From Pseudarthrobacter phenanthrenivorans Sphe3 (lineage in GTDB: Bacteria; Actinomycetota; Actinomycetes; Actinomycetales; Micrococcaceae), in NCBI RefSeq assembly GCF_000189535.1, contig NC_015146.1, positions 1 to 64,000 on the forward strand: a stretch of 64,000 nucleotides of DNA. The letters are read 5' to 3'. Below, in pieces: positions 7,302 through 16,025 of the stretch (position 1 is its first letter; each line of letters starts with the position of its first letter). The position numbers and the translations under genes were made by a program. The notes below the pieces were generated by a model. It ran no database searches. It was not told the DNA's origin and saw only the letters and a list, made by a program, of their open reading frames with translations.

Positions 7302-9331
7302 TGAATGTCCTCCTCGACATTGATAACTACGGCATCCAGCGCCACGAGTCCTTCGTGTGTCAGGCGCAAGGGATTGATTTCGATTTCGGCGATAGCTTCA
7401 TTGGCCACAAGTGCGTCTCCAAGTTTGACCAACACGGCAGACAGTTCAGTTGCATCCAGCAGTGGCCCGGAGCGGAAGCCGTGCAGGAGCTCGCGAGCCA
7501 ACAACTCGTTGGGCATGCTGTCCGCTGCGAGATCTGACAGGGGAGCGGAGCGGATGGAAACATCGGCATAAACCTCGGCCGCGGTGCCGCCCAGGCCAAG
7601 AACCACAATCGGTCCAAAGACAGGATCCCGACGGACCCCTACCACCAGGTCAATTCCGGAGGGGGCCATCGCTTCAACCAGGAATTCACGTGCGCCAGCG
7701 GCTTCCAGGGCGTCCAAAGCCCGGTCCATGTCTTCGGTGGACTTAACGCCCAAGTGGACACCACCAATCTCGGTCTTGTGCAGGACCGCCGCGTCGAGCA
7801 GCTTGACCGCCACGGGCCCTCCGAGCTCCAGCAAGGCTTCGTGCGCGGCGGTGCGGTTGGTGCAGCTTCGCCGTGACGGTGTGGTGATACCCAGGGCGCC
7901 GAGGAGTTCCTTGGCACGGTTTTCGTCCCAGGGTCCTTCGAGGTCAGGCCAGATGAAGTTCCGCTCTTGAGTGACGGAGCGGAACTGCCCCCGTGCATCG
8001 TTCACCAAAGCGATGAGGCCCTGGGACAGGGACGTTGGTCCGGAGATCAGCGGCAGATCATGTTGCTGGGCCGACTTCCGAGCGCGTTCCAGGTCGCCTT
8101 CGGGCCCGTCCACGCCGATCACGAAAGACATTGTCTCTGCGGCGCCCGACTCGACGACGGAAAGTGGCAGGTCCGTCACAGGTTCGGTCAGCCCGTAGAC
8201 TGCTACGACGTCGATGGCCGGGTCAGCAGCGACTGCCGCAACGATCTTCTCGTATCCGGGCCCGGGCCGGCCCGTATCCACGGGGTTGGCTTGGAAGGTT
8301 AAGGGCGGTAGAAGCGTGCCGATGAGGTCCTGGGTGGCTTGGGCAAGTCGTGGGACAGCCACCCCAGCGCCGTGGAGGGCATCGGCAATCAACAGGCCGG
8401 GACCCGCTTGGCCGGTGATGAGTCCGACGCCAGGATCGGCAGCCGGAGCAAGCCGACGCCCTGCAAGGGCAGTGACTGCGGCTACCAACTGGTTCTCGTC
8501 GTCGACAATCACGGCGCCTGCCTGCTTGAGGACAGAACGGGTGGTCCGCCAGGACGTGGCCAAAGCACCGGTGTGCGACTGGGCGAATTCGGACACGTCA
8601 TTACGGCCCACGACCAGCGCAACAACGGGCTTGACTGCACTAAGGCGGGAAACGGCGTCAATAAGGGCAGGACCATCCGAAACGGTTTCCAGGTGGAGGG
8701 CAACAGCCTTGGTTTGCTGATCGGTGATCAGGTAGTCCAATACGTCGGGTGCGGTGATGTCCGTGCCTGCTCCGATACCGACAGCGAGACTGACGCCTGC
8801 ACCGGAACGTTGCAGGTGGAAGGCCAGGACGTGGTTTACACCGCCGCTGGCGGCCACAACGGCCACCGAGCCCGGCTCCAGCTCAGCGACACCGGGGACG
8901 AAACTTGCCCGCAAGTTCCGGCCCGGGACGAAGAAGCCCGAGGTGTTCGGGCCGAGCAGGCGGATGCCAGTGTCACGAACGGCATCCTTTACCTGTGCGG
9001 AGTATTCGATGCCGGGTCCGCCCGCTTCTTCAAAACCCCCTGCGCAAACCAAAGCTGCTTTGGCGCCGTGCGCTGCGCTGTCACGCAATGCTTGGGCAGT
9101 TGCGGCTGCAGGGACGCAGAGCACGGCCAGGTCAGGGCCGCCGGGAATTGCGGCAGCAGCCTCTGGGATGCTGGTGTGCATTCCGTTCTCGCCCCGGTTG
9201 TTCACCAGCTCGACAGGTGCGCCATAGCTCGAGAGGGATTGCGCCATGACTGCACCGAGCTTTTCGGGGCTGGACGATGCACCTACGACGACGATGCCAC
9301 GGGGGGCAAAGAGGGGGGACAAGCTATGCAT
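7298..9331 (-). CDS. ADP-forming acyl-CoA ligase, fused subunits; probable salicylyl-CoA synthase component
   Basis: A 677-residue protein with the fused architecture of NDP-forming acetyl/acyl-CoA synthetases: CoA-binding Rossmann domain (RGIVVVGASSSPEKLGAVM) at 1-130, succinyl-CoA-ligase-like domains to ~430, and a C-terminal ATP-grasp domain (GGPVAVKLLDAAVLHKTEIGG in part). The SHTGALA motif holds the conserved phospho-histidine. Within the operon it most likely completes or drives CoA-thioester formation from salicylate. ATG at 9331 follows GGAGG and lies inside the end of the hydroxylase gene (ATGCATAG), an 8-base overlap. Why the operon needs this and an AMP-forming ligase is unclear. 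Confidence 0.75.
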   Translation of the reverse strand: MHSLSPLFAPRGIVVVGASSSPEKLGAVMAQSLSSYGAPVELVNNRGENGMHTSIPEAAAAIPGGPDLAVLCVPAAATAQALRDSAAHGAKAALVCAGGFEEAGGPGIEYSAQVKDAVRDTGIRLLGPNTSGFFVPGRNLRASFVPGVAELEPGSVAVVAASGGVNHVLAFHLQRSGAGVSLAVGIGAGTDITAPDVLDYLITDQQTKAVALHLETVSDGPALIDAVSRLSAVKPVVALVVGRNDVSEFAQSHTGALATSWRTTRSVLKQAGAVIVDDENQLVAAVTALAGRRLAPAADPGVGLITGQAGPGLLIADALHGAGVAVPRLAQATQDLIGTLLPPLTFQANPVDTGRPGPGYEKIVAAVAADPAIDVVAVYGLTEPVTDLPLSVVESGAAETMSFVIGVDGPEGDLERARKSAQQHDLPLISGPTSLSQGLIALVNDARGQFRSVTQERNFIWPDLEGPWDENRAKELLGALGITTPSRRSCTNRTAAHEALLELGGPVAVKLLDAAVLHKTEIGGVHLGVKSTEDMDRALDALEAAGAREFLVEAMAPSGIDLVVGVRRDPVFGPIVVLGLGGTAAEVYADVSIRSAPLSDLAADSMPNELLARELLHGFRSGPLLDATELSAVLVKLGDALVANEAIAEIEINPLRLTHEGLVALDAVVINVEEDIQ

Positions 9332-10898
9332 TGGAAACCTCCACACTTGCCGGCACGACAGCGTCTGCACGGCCGGAGAGCACCAAAGTCAGGTTTGACG
9401 CCGGTCCTCGATCATCGACGATGACACTTGTCAGACCGCGCCCGAGACGGGCTTCCTCCGAAAGGAGTATCCGGGTGAATGCGTTGCCGCCCCGGATCAC
9501 AACAGCGCCAGCCTCGGCAGGCAGTTGCGCAAAAGCGGCCGCCAGACCCGCTTCCGTATCCGGTGCTGTGAGTAGCAGCCCGTTACTGATATTGGCTTCA
9601 GCTGGATCAGTGACCAGAGCAAGGCTGCCGCCTGCACCGGTCAAGGACGCACCTGCGCCCTCGGGCGAGATCGCCAGCACGCGCCCGCTGAACTCGGCCG
9701 TCCCCGCAGTCAGGGGCGTTCCAAGCGGAGCGTTCCCGTGCCTGTCCAGCCAGTCCTGTTCCGTGGAAGCGACCAACTCCGGGTCACGCAGGCGGATCTT
9801 GTCTATGTCGATGCTGCGGGAGAAGAAATGGAATGTGAACTGTGTAGGGTCGAACGCGTCGTAATATCTGCCGAAGTGCTCCCACCAGCTAAGGCCGCCG
9901 CGTGCCTGGTTCTGAATTTTGGCCACTTGTGGCTGGCGTTCGGCCTCGTAGTTTGTGAAAGCTTGTTCGAGGTCATCCTGGTGGGCAGCTACTTCACGGA
10001 CAAGTGTGATGGCATCTTCCATGGCCATCTTGGTGCCCGAGCCTACGGAGAAGTGGGCTGTGTGCACGGCGTCCCCGAGCAACACGACTTTTCCTTTGTG
10101 CCATGTGCGCGTACGGCGGGTGCGGAAGTTAGCCCAACGGGAGCTATTAGCCACTAGCGGCTCCCCGTTGATGTCCTCGGCGAAGAGTTTTTCGAGGAAT
10201 CGCTGGGTCTTCAGGTCCGAAGGACCAGGCGGCTGGCTGACATCGAATTCGTCGAGTCCGGCCTTGCGCCAGGTCTCCTCGTCGGTCTCGACGATGAAGG
10301 TGCTCAGATTGTCGCTGATCGGGTAGCCATGCACGGCGAAGTTGCCGAACTCGCTCTTGCGGTGGATAAATGTCATGCCCTTGAATATGTGGCTCGTGCC
10401 GAACCAGATGAACTTGGCGCTTGCCGTTTCTGCGGTGTGGCCCAGGCTTTCGCCGAGCTGTTCGCGGGTCGATGAATTGGCGCCGTCCGCGCCGACGATC
10501 AGGTCGAAGTCTTTGAGCTGCGACAAATCAGGTACGTACTGCCCAAAGCGCATCTCGACGCCGGCTTCTGCTGCCCGTTCCTGCATCAACTGCAGGAGGG
10601 TCTTACGGTAGATGGCTGCCATGCCGTTGCCAGTGAAGGCTTTCTGTTCACCTTTGAGCCAGACTTCGATGTCGTCCCAGTGCGTGCCGTGGTCGCGGAG
10701 GCCGTCCCGGACCACGGGGTCAGCGTCATTGATGCGGTTCAGTGTCGCATCGGAAAAGACCACACCGAAGCCGAAAGCATCGGTGGCCTGGTTGCGTTCA
10801 AATAGCACGACCTCGGCGTCGGGAACGGTCTGCTTGAACAGGGTTGAGAAGAACAGTCCGCCAGGACCGCCGCCAATGCAGGCTACGCGAAGTGCCAT
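9324..10898 (-). CDS. sdgC: Salicylyl-CoA 5-hydroxylase (FAD monooxygenase)
   Basis: A 524-residue group A flavin monooxygenase. FAD motifs: GGGPGGLFFSTLF near the N-terminus, the DG motif VGADGANSSTRE, and GDAVHTAHFSVGSGTKMAM. It resembles the N-terminal half of 2-aminobenzoyl-CoA monooxygenase and SdgC, which hydroxylates salicylyl-CoA to gentisyl-CoA. A C-terminal ~140-residue domain ends TRILLSEEARLGRGLTSVIV and recurs as a free-standing protein at 23958-24470. ATG at 10898 is chosen over a GTG at 10907 because GAAGGTGG lies at proper distance. It is the first gene of the seven-gene operon, behind a PaaX-type operator. No separate gentisyl-CoA thioesterase gene is seen in the operon. Confidence 0.85.
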   Translation of the reverse strand: MALRVACIGGGPGGLFFSTLFKQTVPDAEVVLFERNQATDAFGFGVVFSDATLNRINDADPVVRDGLRDHGTHWDDIEVWLKGEQKAFTGNGMAAIYRKTLLQLMQERAAEAGVEMRFGQYVPDLSQLKDFDLIVGADGANSSTREQLGESLGHTAETASAKFIWFGTSHIFKGMTFIHRKSEFGNFAVHGYPISDNLSTFIVETDEETWRKAGLDEFDVSQPPGPSDLKTQRFLEKLFAEDINGEPLVANSSRWANFRTRRTRTWHKGKVVLLGDAVHTAHFSVGSGTKMAMEDAITLVREVAAHQDDLEQAFTNYEAERQPQVAKIQNQARGGLSWWEHFGRYYDAFDPTQFTFHFFSRSIDIDKIRLRDPELVASTEQDWLDRHGNAPLGTPLTAGTAEFSGRVLAISPEGAGASLTGAGGSLALVTDPAEANISNGLLLTAPDTEAGLAAAFAQLPAEAGAVVIRGGNAFTRILLSEEARLGRGLTSVIVDDRGPASNLTLVLSGRADAVVPASVEVSNA

Positions 10899-10950
10899 CG
10901 ATGCCACCTTCTAAGTTGGGAAATCAGTGAGAGAGGTCTCACCAAGAATT

Positions 10951-10990
10951 ATGTAACTAATTCAAGTGTCCCGTCAAGAATTTGTTACAT
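10951..10990 (-). promoter_or_regulatory. Salicylate operon promoter with PaaX-type inverted repeat
   Basis: Two 13-base arms (10951-10963 and 10978-10990) form an inverted repeat matching at 12 of 13 positions (ATGTAACAAATTC / GAATTAGTTACAT on the minus strand). Between the arms on the minus strand lies TTGACG, followed 17 bases later by ACATAA, a plausible -35/-10 pair. The repeat therefore overlaps the promoter core of the hydroxylase-first operon, as expected for a repressor. Confidence 0.65.
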
Positions 10991-10995
10991 CAACC

Positions 10996-11850
10996 TCACG
11001 CGTGGGTGCGTGCAAGCTCAGTCGTAACCTCAAGCCCCGGTCCAACCGGTTCTCCGACAACTCCCGATACGAACCCCGTCGCGGCCGGTCCGAGCTGCCG
11101 GTGAACCGCGCCAAATAGGCGATAGGCATCATCGCTTGGCCAGCCGCCCGGCTGCAGCTCCCGCGGCAGGTAGGGGTCTCGAAACAAGAAGCGGCGAAAG
11201 TCGCCGATAAGGTGCATTCGCTCGATGAGCGCGGTACGCCCCTCCTTGTCCGCATTCAAGACTTCGTTGTCCGACGTCGCGTACGCCCGGATGAACTCGT
11301 GGTAATCCTCGCCAAGCTGCTCCAGGTCCCAGCAGCGCGCTGCAAGGTCGCGGTCCTCCTGCATATTGCCTGTCCCGCACCAGAGGGCGTCTACTTTCGC
11401 GGACGGATATTCGGCGCCAATCTCCCGGACTTCAGCCATCAGGTCATGTGGACTCAACCAGGTTGAGGGCGACAATTGCCCGAAACCATGCCACGCAAGT
11501 TGCTTGCGGAGCTGTTCGCGGACGGCGCGGTCAGCCTCGGGCACCTGGTAAATAGCCATCGTCCAGCGCCCTCCCCACTCCTCGCTGCGGCGGTGGAAGA
11601 TCCGTTCGCGCCCCTCATTCAAGATCTCCAGCAGATGGGGGGTAAGGGAATACACCGTTTCCCGACCCACTCGCCGTGTGGTGAACCAGCCCTCTTTGCG
11701 CAGCCGGGACAAGTTGACCCGTACGGTAGCGGGTTCTATATCAAAGACGGCAAGGAGCTCGGTTATGTCAGCCAGCCGGACCTCACTGCCGGCGTATCGG
11801 AGGTAATCCCCGAACAGGTCGAGGATCAACGCTCTTGGTTTCCACTGCAT
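10996..11850 (-). CDS. PaaX family transcriptional regulator
   Basis: A 284-residue PaaX-type GntR-like repressor. The N-terminal winged helix (LILDLFGDYLRY, AVFDIEPATVRVNLSRLRKEGWF) is followed by the PaaX body (WTMAIYQVPEADRAVREQLRKQL, STWLSPHDLM) and the C-terminal LIGDFRRFLFRDPYLP motif. PaaX proteins repress aromatic degradation operons and are released by an aryl-CoA thioester; salicylyl-CoA or gentisyl-CoA would fit here. ATG at 11850 follows AAGGAGC. Operator-like repeats lie upstream of both the catabolic operon and this gene, so it probably represses both and the divergent transporter. Confidence 0.85.
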   Translation of the reverse strand: MQWKPRALILDLFGDYLRYAGSEVRLADITELLAVFDIEPATVRVNLSRLRKEGWFTTRRVGRETVYSLTPHLLEILNEGRERIFHRRSEEWGGRWTMAIYQVPEADRAVREQLRKQLAWHGFGQLSPSTWLSPHDLMAEVREIGAEYPSAKVDALWCGTGNMQEDRDLAARCWDLEQLGEDYHEFIRAYATSDNEVLNADKEGRTALIERMHLIGDFRRFLFRDPYLPRELQPGGWPSDDAYRLFGAVHRQLGPAATGFVSGVVGEPVGPGLEVTTELARTHA

Positions 11851-11899
11851 AATGCTCCTTCGGTACTGCCCTGCGACCCAGCGACGTGCAACAGATCTC

Positions 11900-11928
11900 T
11901 TGACGCCTAACATATTTATGTTACATTC
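11900..11928. promoter_or_regulatory. Divergent promoter region with palindrome TAACATA-TT-TATGTTA
   Basis: A perfect palindrome of 7-base arms at 11908-11923, followed by CATTC, shares the TGTTACAT core with the repeat upstream of the catabolic operon. It lies between paaX and the transporter gene. A TTGACG at 11900-11905 can serve as -35 for the transporter. PaaX binding is inferred. Confidence 0.6.
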
Positions 11929-12006
11929 GAACGTGGGTCAGATCACAGACGATCCATCCTGAATCTCAGGCACATCACAGTGTTGTGTATACCACCTGGA
12001 GTCCCA

Positions 12007-13353
12007 ATGGCTTTCCCCCACACTTCTTCGCCCAAGCGGGCCGGCAAATCTCCCGCAGTTGTCATCTTCCTCTGTTTCCTGGCGATCGTCTTCGACGGGT
12101 ACGACTTGGTCGTTTACGGCGCGATCGTTCCCAAGTTGTTGGCCTACGAGCCTTGGGGCTTGACTCCCGTAGAGACTGGCGCCATCGGCAGCTACGCTTT
12201 GGCTGGCATGTTCATCGGTGCAATTTTGATCGGGTACCTGACCGACGTCGTGGGTCGCCGGAAGGTCATGATGGTCTCCATTGCGTCCTTCTCGCTCCTG
12301 ATGCTGCTGACGGCCTGGGCGCCGACCCCAGAGCTCTTTGGACTGTTCCGTTTCCTCGCCGGGCTGGGGCTCGGTGGGGTCATCCCCACAGCAATCGCAC
12401 TGACCGTGGAGTTCTCGCAGTCGAACAAACGCAACTTCAACAACGCGCTGATGTTTTCCGGTTACGCCGTCGGAGGCATACTGGCCGCGCTCCTTGCACT
12501 CGCGTTCCTGCCAACTCTTGGATTCCGGGGAATGCTCGCGCTCGGGGGCATTCCTCTTGTGATCGTGGTTCCGTTGCTGTTCAAGTACCTCCCCGAGTCT
12601 CCGGCATTCCTGGTTGCAAAAGGTAACCGCGCCGAAGCAGAGCGAGTCGTTGCGGAGTACGGACTGGAACTGCTGCCCCCAGCCAAGGTCCAAGGAGATG
12701 CTCCGGAGAAGGGCCGTTTCCGCACCCTGCTGACCGGGCGACTGCTGGGCGCCATGGTCCTGTTCTGCCTCGCCGGCATTTGTGGCCAAACGCTCGTATA
12801 TGGGCTTAATACCTGGTTGCCACAGCTGATGATCATCGCCAAGTACTCCTTGGCTTCGTCTCTGACTTTCCTCCTTACCGTCAACATCGGGGCTGTTGTT
12901 GGTGTCCTGGTGTCCTCACGGCTGGCGGACCGTTTCGGGCCGCGACGGGTCACAGCAGTCTCCTTTGCCAGCTCCGGAATGGCGCTTGTCCTCATGGGAA
13001 CAGGCATCATGCCGCTCGTGGCCATGTACGCCCTGGTCGCAGTGGTCGGATTTGGGTCAGTGGGAGCCCAGATTCTCGTCAACGGTTTTGTTGCCACCTA
13101 CTTCTCCGGTGCAACACGAGCCACGGCCTTGGGAATCACCTTGGGCATCGGGCGTATTGGGGCCGTTCTGGCCATTTCTGGTGGAGGTGTCCTTGTTGCC
13201 GCGGCGCTTGGCAACTTCATCAACTTCTCCGTCTGGGCTATCGCTGCAGCAATTGGGGCGATAGCGGTCCTGACCGTGCCCCGCCCTCGCGACACCGAGA
13301 CCAAGGGCGGCGCTGCAGGGGCTCCTGCAACCAGCAACACCATCCACCACTAG
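12007..13353 (+). CDS. Aromatic acid:H+ symporter (AAHS family MFS)
   Basis: A 448-residue, 12-segment major facilitator. The AAHS hallmark DGYDLVVYG is in TM1, and the loop motif GYLTDVVGRRKV follows TM2. The second half repeats the pattern (SRLADRFGPRRVT). Family members import benzoate, 4-hydroxybenzoate, gentisate or salicylate; position beside PaaX and the salicylate operon favours salicylate or gentisate. ATG at 12007 follows TGGAG. It leads a plus-strand operon with an aldehyde and an alcohol dehydrogenase. A decayed homologue precedes the second aldehyde dehydrogenase at 29.6-30.2 kb. Confidence 0.85.
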   Translation: MAFPHTSSPKRAGKSPAVVIFLCFLAIVFDGYDLVVYGAIVPKLLAYEPWGLTPVETGAIGSYALAGMFIGAILIGYLTDVVGRRKVMMVSIASFSLLMLLTAWAPTPELFGLFRFLAGLGLGGVIPTAIALTVEFSQSNKRNFNNALMFSGYAVGGILAALLALAFLPTLGFRGMLALGGIPLVIVVPLLFKYLPESPAFLVAKGNRAEAERVVAEYGLELLPPAKVQGDAPEKGRFRTLLTGRLLGAMVLFCLAGICGQTLVYGLNTWLPQLMIIAKYSLASSLTFLLTVNIGAVVGVLVSSRLADRFGPRRVTAVSFASSGMALVLMGTGIMPLVAMYALVAVVGFGSVGAQILVNGFVATYFSGATRATALGITLGIGRIGAVLAISGGGVLVAAALGNFINFSVWAIAAAIGAIAVLTVPRPRDTETKGGAAGAPATSNTIHH

Positions 13354-13410
13354 AAACAAGAACCCGGCCGCACCGTACGGGCGGGTAAGAGCATCCACGA
13401 AGGAGTCATC

Positions 13411-14862
13411 TTGCAAACGCAACTCATCATTGACAACCAGGCCCGGAACGGCCGCGAAGGTAAAACGTTCGAACGCCGTCACCCGGTGACAGGTGCTTTA
13501 GTGACCGAAAGCGCAGCAGCCGATGTAAACGACGCACTTGACGCAGTTGAGTCTGCTGCGAAGGCGTTCACCACGTGGTCCATCTCAGGGCCCAGCGAAC
13601 GACGTGCCGTGATGCTCAAGGCCGCCGAAATCATGGAGCGTCGCGGCCCGGAATTCATCGAAACGATGATGTCGGAAGTTGGTGCGGCTCAGCTCTGGGC
13701 CGGCTTCAACGTCTTCCTCACGGCCCAATTGTTCCGGGAAGCTGCTGGTCTGGCTACCCAAATCCAGGGCGAGACGCTCCCCACTGACAAGCCGGGCACA
13801 CTTTCGATGACTGTTCGGCAGCCCGCAGGTGTAGTTCTCAGCATGGCCCCTTGGAACGGAGCAGGAGTCCTCGCTGCCCGGGCCATTGCCTACCCAATTG
13901 TCTGCGGCAACACGGTGGTATTCCGCGCCTCGGAAACCAGTCCACGGACACACGCCATCATCGCCGAGGTTCTGCACGAGGCCGGCGTGCCCGCAGGTGT
14001 CCTCAACTTCATTACGAGCACCGCGGAAGACTCGGACCAGGTGGTCGAAGCCATCATCGCCCATCCTGCCGTCCGCCGGATCAACTTCACCGGATCGACA
14101 GCGGTAGGCCGCATCATTGCGGAGAAGGCCGCGCGGCACTTGAAGCCAGCACTGCTGGAGTTGGGCGGCAAGGCACCCCTTGTGGTTCTTGACGACGCTG
14201 ACATCGATGGCGCCGTCAACGCAGCCGTCTTTGGCTCTTTCCTTTACCAAGGCCAAATCTGTATGTCGACCGAGCGCTTCGTGGTTGATGAGAAGGTTGC
14301 GGACGAGTTCGTAGCAAAGTTCGCAGCACGTGCAGCGCAGTTGAGCGCGGGGGACCCTCTGACGGACGAAGCCTGCATCGTTGGTCCGATGATCCGGAAA
14401 GAGTCCGGCACGAGGATCAACGGCCTCATTGAGGATGCTCTTGCCAAGGGGGCTGAACTCGTGGTCGGTGACCGTGCAAACGGCGCCTCCATGCCTGCCA
14501 CCATAGTGGACAAAGTAAGCCCGGAAATGTCCATTTACGACCAGGAAACGTTCGGCCCGATCACTACTGTGGTCCGCGTCTCCGGCGTGGAAGAGGCAGT
14601 TCAGGTAGCCAACGACACCGAGTATGGCCTGGCGGCCGCAGTTTTTGGCGCCGATAGCACCCGGGCCCTGCAGGTGGCCATGCGGATCCAAGCCGGCCAC
14701 GTCCACGTCAACGGGGCGACGGTCCAAAATGAAGCCCAGGCTCCTTATGGGGGCATGAAGAACAGCGGCTACGGCCGGTTTGATGGGCGGGCAGTAATCA
14801 ACGAATTTACAGAGCTCAAGTGGATCACCGTTGAGCAGTCTGACCAGCAGTACCCGTTCTAA
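13411..14862 (+). CDS. Aryl-aldehyde (probably salicylaldehyde) dehydrogenase
   Basis: A 483-residue NAD(P)-dependent aldehyde dehydrogenase. LELGGKAPLVVLDDAD carries the general-base glutamate, and GQICMSTERFVV the nucleophilic cysteine. It resembles NahF/DoxF salicylaldehyde and vanillin dehydrogenases. The start is TTG at 13411, preceded by GAAGGAG at the right distance; no ATG is available before the family's usual N-terminus. Product salicylate would feed the divergent operon. It is very similar to the enzyme at 30246-31697 (same AQAPYGG, GYGRFDGRAVINEFTELKW and QQYPF end), so the two are recent paralogues. Confidence 0.88.
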   Translation: MQTQLIIDNQARNGREGKTFERRHPVTGALVTESAAADVNDALDAVESAAKAFTTWSISGPSERRAVMLKAAEIMERRGPEFIETMMSEVGAAQLWAGFNVFLTAQLFREAAGLATQIQGETLPTDKPGTLSMTVRQPAGVVLSMAPWNGAGVLAARAIAYPIVCGNTVVFRASETSPRTHAIIAEVLHEAGVPAGVLNFITSTAEDSDQVVEAIIAHPAVRRINFTGSTAVGRIIAEKAARHLKPALLELGGKAPLVVLDDADIDGAVNAAVFGSFLYQGQICMSTERFVVDEKVADEFVAKFAARAAQLSAGDPLTDEACIVGPMIRKESGTRINGLIEDALAKGAELVVGDRANGASMPATIVDKVSPEMSIYDQETFGPITTVVRVSGVEEAVQVANDTEYGLAAAVFGADSTRALQVAMRIQAGHVHVNGATVQNEAQAPYGGMKNSGYGRFDGRAVINEFTELKWITVEQSDQQYPF

Positions 14863-14910
14863 ATCAAGACATCCAGCAGCAAACAACCACGAAGAATCTC
14901 CGAGGAAGAC

Positions 14911-15708
14911 ATGACCATGCAGGTAACCGCAGCAGTGGCCCGCACGCCGAATCAGCCGCTCAGGATTGAAGAACTTCAGCTGGACGAACTTCGTCCGAAC
15001 GAAGTACTCGTAAAGATGGTGGCTACCGGTGTGTGCCACACGGATGCGATTGTCCGGGACCAGGTGTATCCGACGCCCTTGCCCGCCGTTCTTGGACATG
15101 AAGGTGCCGGAGTTGTAGAGAAAGTTGGGGCCTCGGTCACAACTGTGCAGCCGGGCGACCATGTCTTGCTTGCTGCCGCTTACTGCGGAAAGTGTGACCG
15201 TTGCCGGTCCGGAGAGATGGCGTACTGCGAGAACCTCTTCGCAGCAGACTTCGGGGGCAGAAGGACCGACGGAACCACTGCCTTGAGCAAAGACGGGGAA
15301 GTCATTTCCTCCCATTTCTTCGGCCAGTCTTCCTTCGCTACCTACGCCAACGTTGTAGAGGAAAGCGTCGTCCGGATTGGATCCGACGTTCCGTTGGAGA
15401 TCGTTGCCCCGTTGGGCTGCGGCATCCAAACCGGGGCCGGGGCAGTGCTTAACGAACTCAAGCCCTCGCTGAACAGCACTCTTGTGGTCATCGGTACGGG
15501 CGCGGTGGGATCAGGTGCAATCATGGCCGGAGCGGTAGCGGGGTGCTCCCGCATCATTGCGGTGGACATCCACACCTCCCGGCTCGATCTCGCCAAGGAA
15601 CTGGGAGCTACGGACGTCATCAACACCAAAGAAGTTGATCTCACGGAAGAGATCCTTCGTCTGACGGACGGCGGGACTGCTGAATGTTTAGTTGACAGCT
15701 GGGGTTGA
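14911..15708 (+). pseudogene. Zinc-dependent aryl-alcohol dehydrogenase, truncated by an IS3 element
   Basis: The surviving 265 codons encode the N-terminal two thirds of a medium-chain alcohol dehydrogenase. It has the catalytic zinc motif GVCHTD, GHEGAGVVEKVG, structural zinc cysteines CGKCDRCRSGEMAYC, and the Rossmann motif GTGAVGSGAIMAG. About 100 residues are missing, replaced by the end of an IS3-family element near 15705. Before the insertion the gene would have oxidised an aryl alcohol (for example salicyl or benzyl alcohol) to the aldehyde used by the gene before it. Loss of the C-terminus very likely kills activity. Confidence 0.8.
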
Positions 15709-15715
15709 TATTTTC

Positions 15716-16010
15716 TTACGCGGCTAAGGCCGCGTTTTTTATTGTCTCAAACTCGATGGGTGTCAGCCGTCCGAGGGCGCGTTGACGGCGTTTTCGGTGG
15801 TAGCTGTGCTCGATCCAGGTCGTGATGGCCAGCCGGAGCTCGGCCCGGGTTTCCCATCGTTTCCGGTTCAGGACGTTCTTCTGAAGCAGGGAGAAGAACG
15901 ATTCCATCGCAGCATTGTCACCGCAGGCCCCTACCCGGCCCATCGATCCGTGCAGGCCGTAGGTGTTCAGCGCCAAGACGAACTTTCTGGATCTGAACTG
16001 GGACCCTCTG
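15716..16010 (-). pseudogene. IS3-B transposase OrfB, C-terminal part
   Basis: Encodes the end of an IS3-family OrfB integrase core: GSQFRSRKF at the junction, then LNTYGLHGSMG, GDNAAMESFFSLLQKN with the catalytic glutamate, and the usual HSYHRKRRQRALG tail. It is the continuation of the N-terminal part at 17426-18012, separated from it by the IS110 element at 16011-17425. Confidence 0.8.
15719..15740 (+). terminator. Intrinsic terminator inside the IS3-B transposase end
   Basis: CGCGGC-TAAG-GCCGCG followed by TTTTTT is a textbook plus-strand terminator. On the minus strand the same bases encode the last residues and stop of the IS3-B transposase. It would stop read-through from the interrupted dehydrogenase operon into the element. 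Confidence 0.75.
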
Positions 16011-16025
16011 ATGCTCTCCTAAGTG

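Noticed and set aside
13585..15429. A very long open frame on the strand opposite the aldehyde and alcohol dehydrogenase genes
   Set aside because: It mirrors two well-supported genes in GC-rich DNA, has no recognisable motifs and no ribosome site. Such antisense frames come from codon bias.
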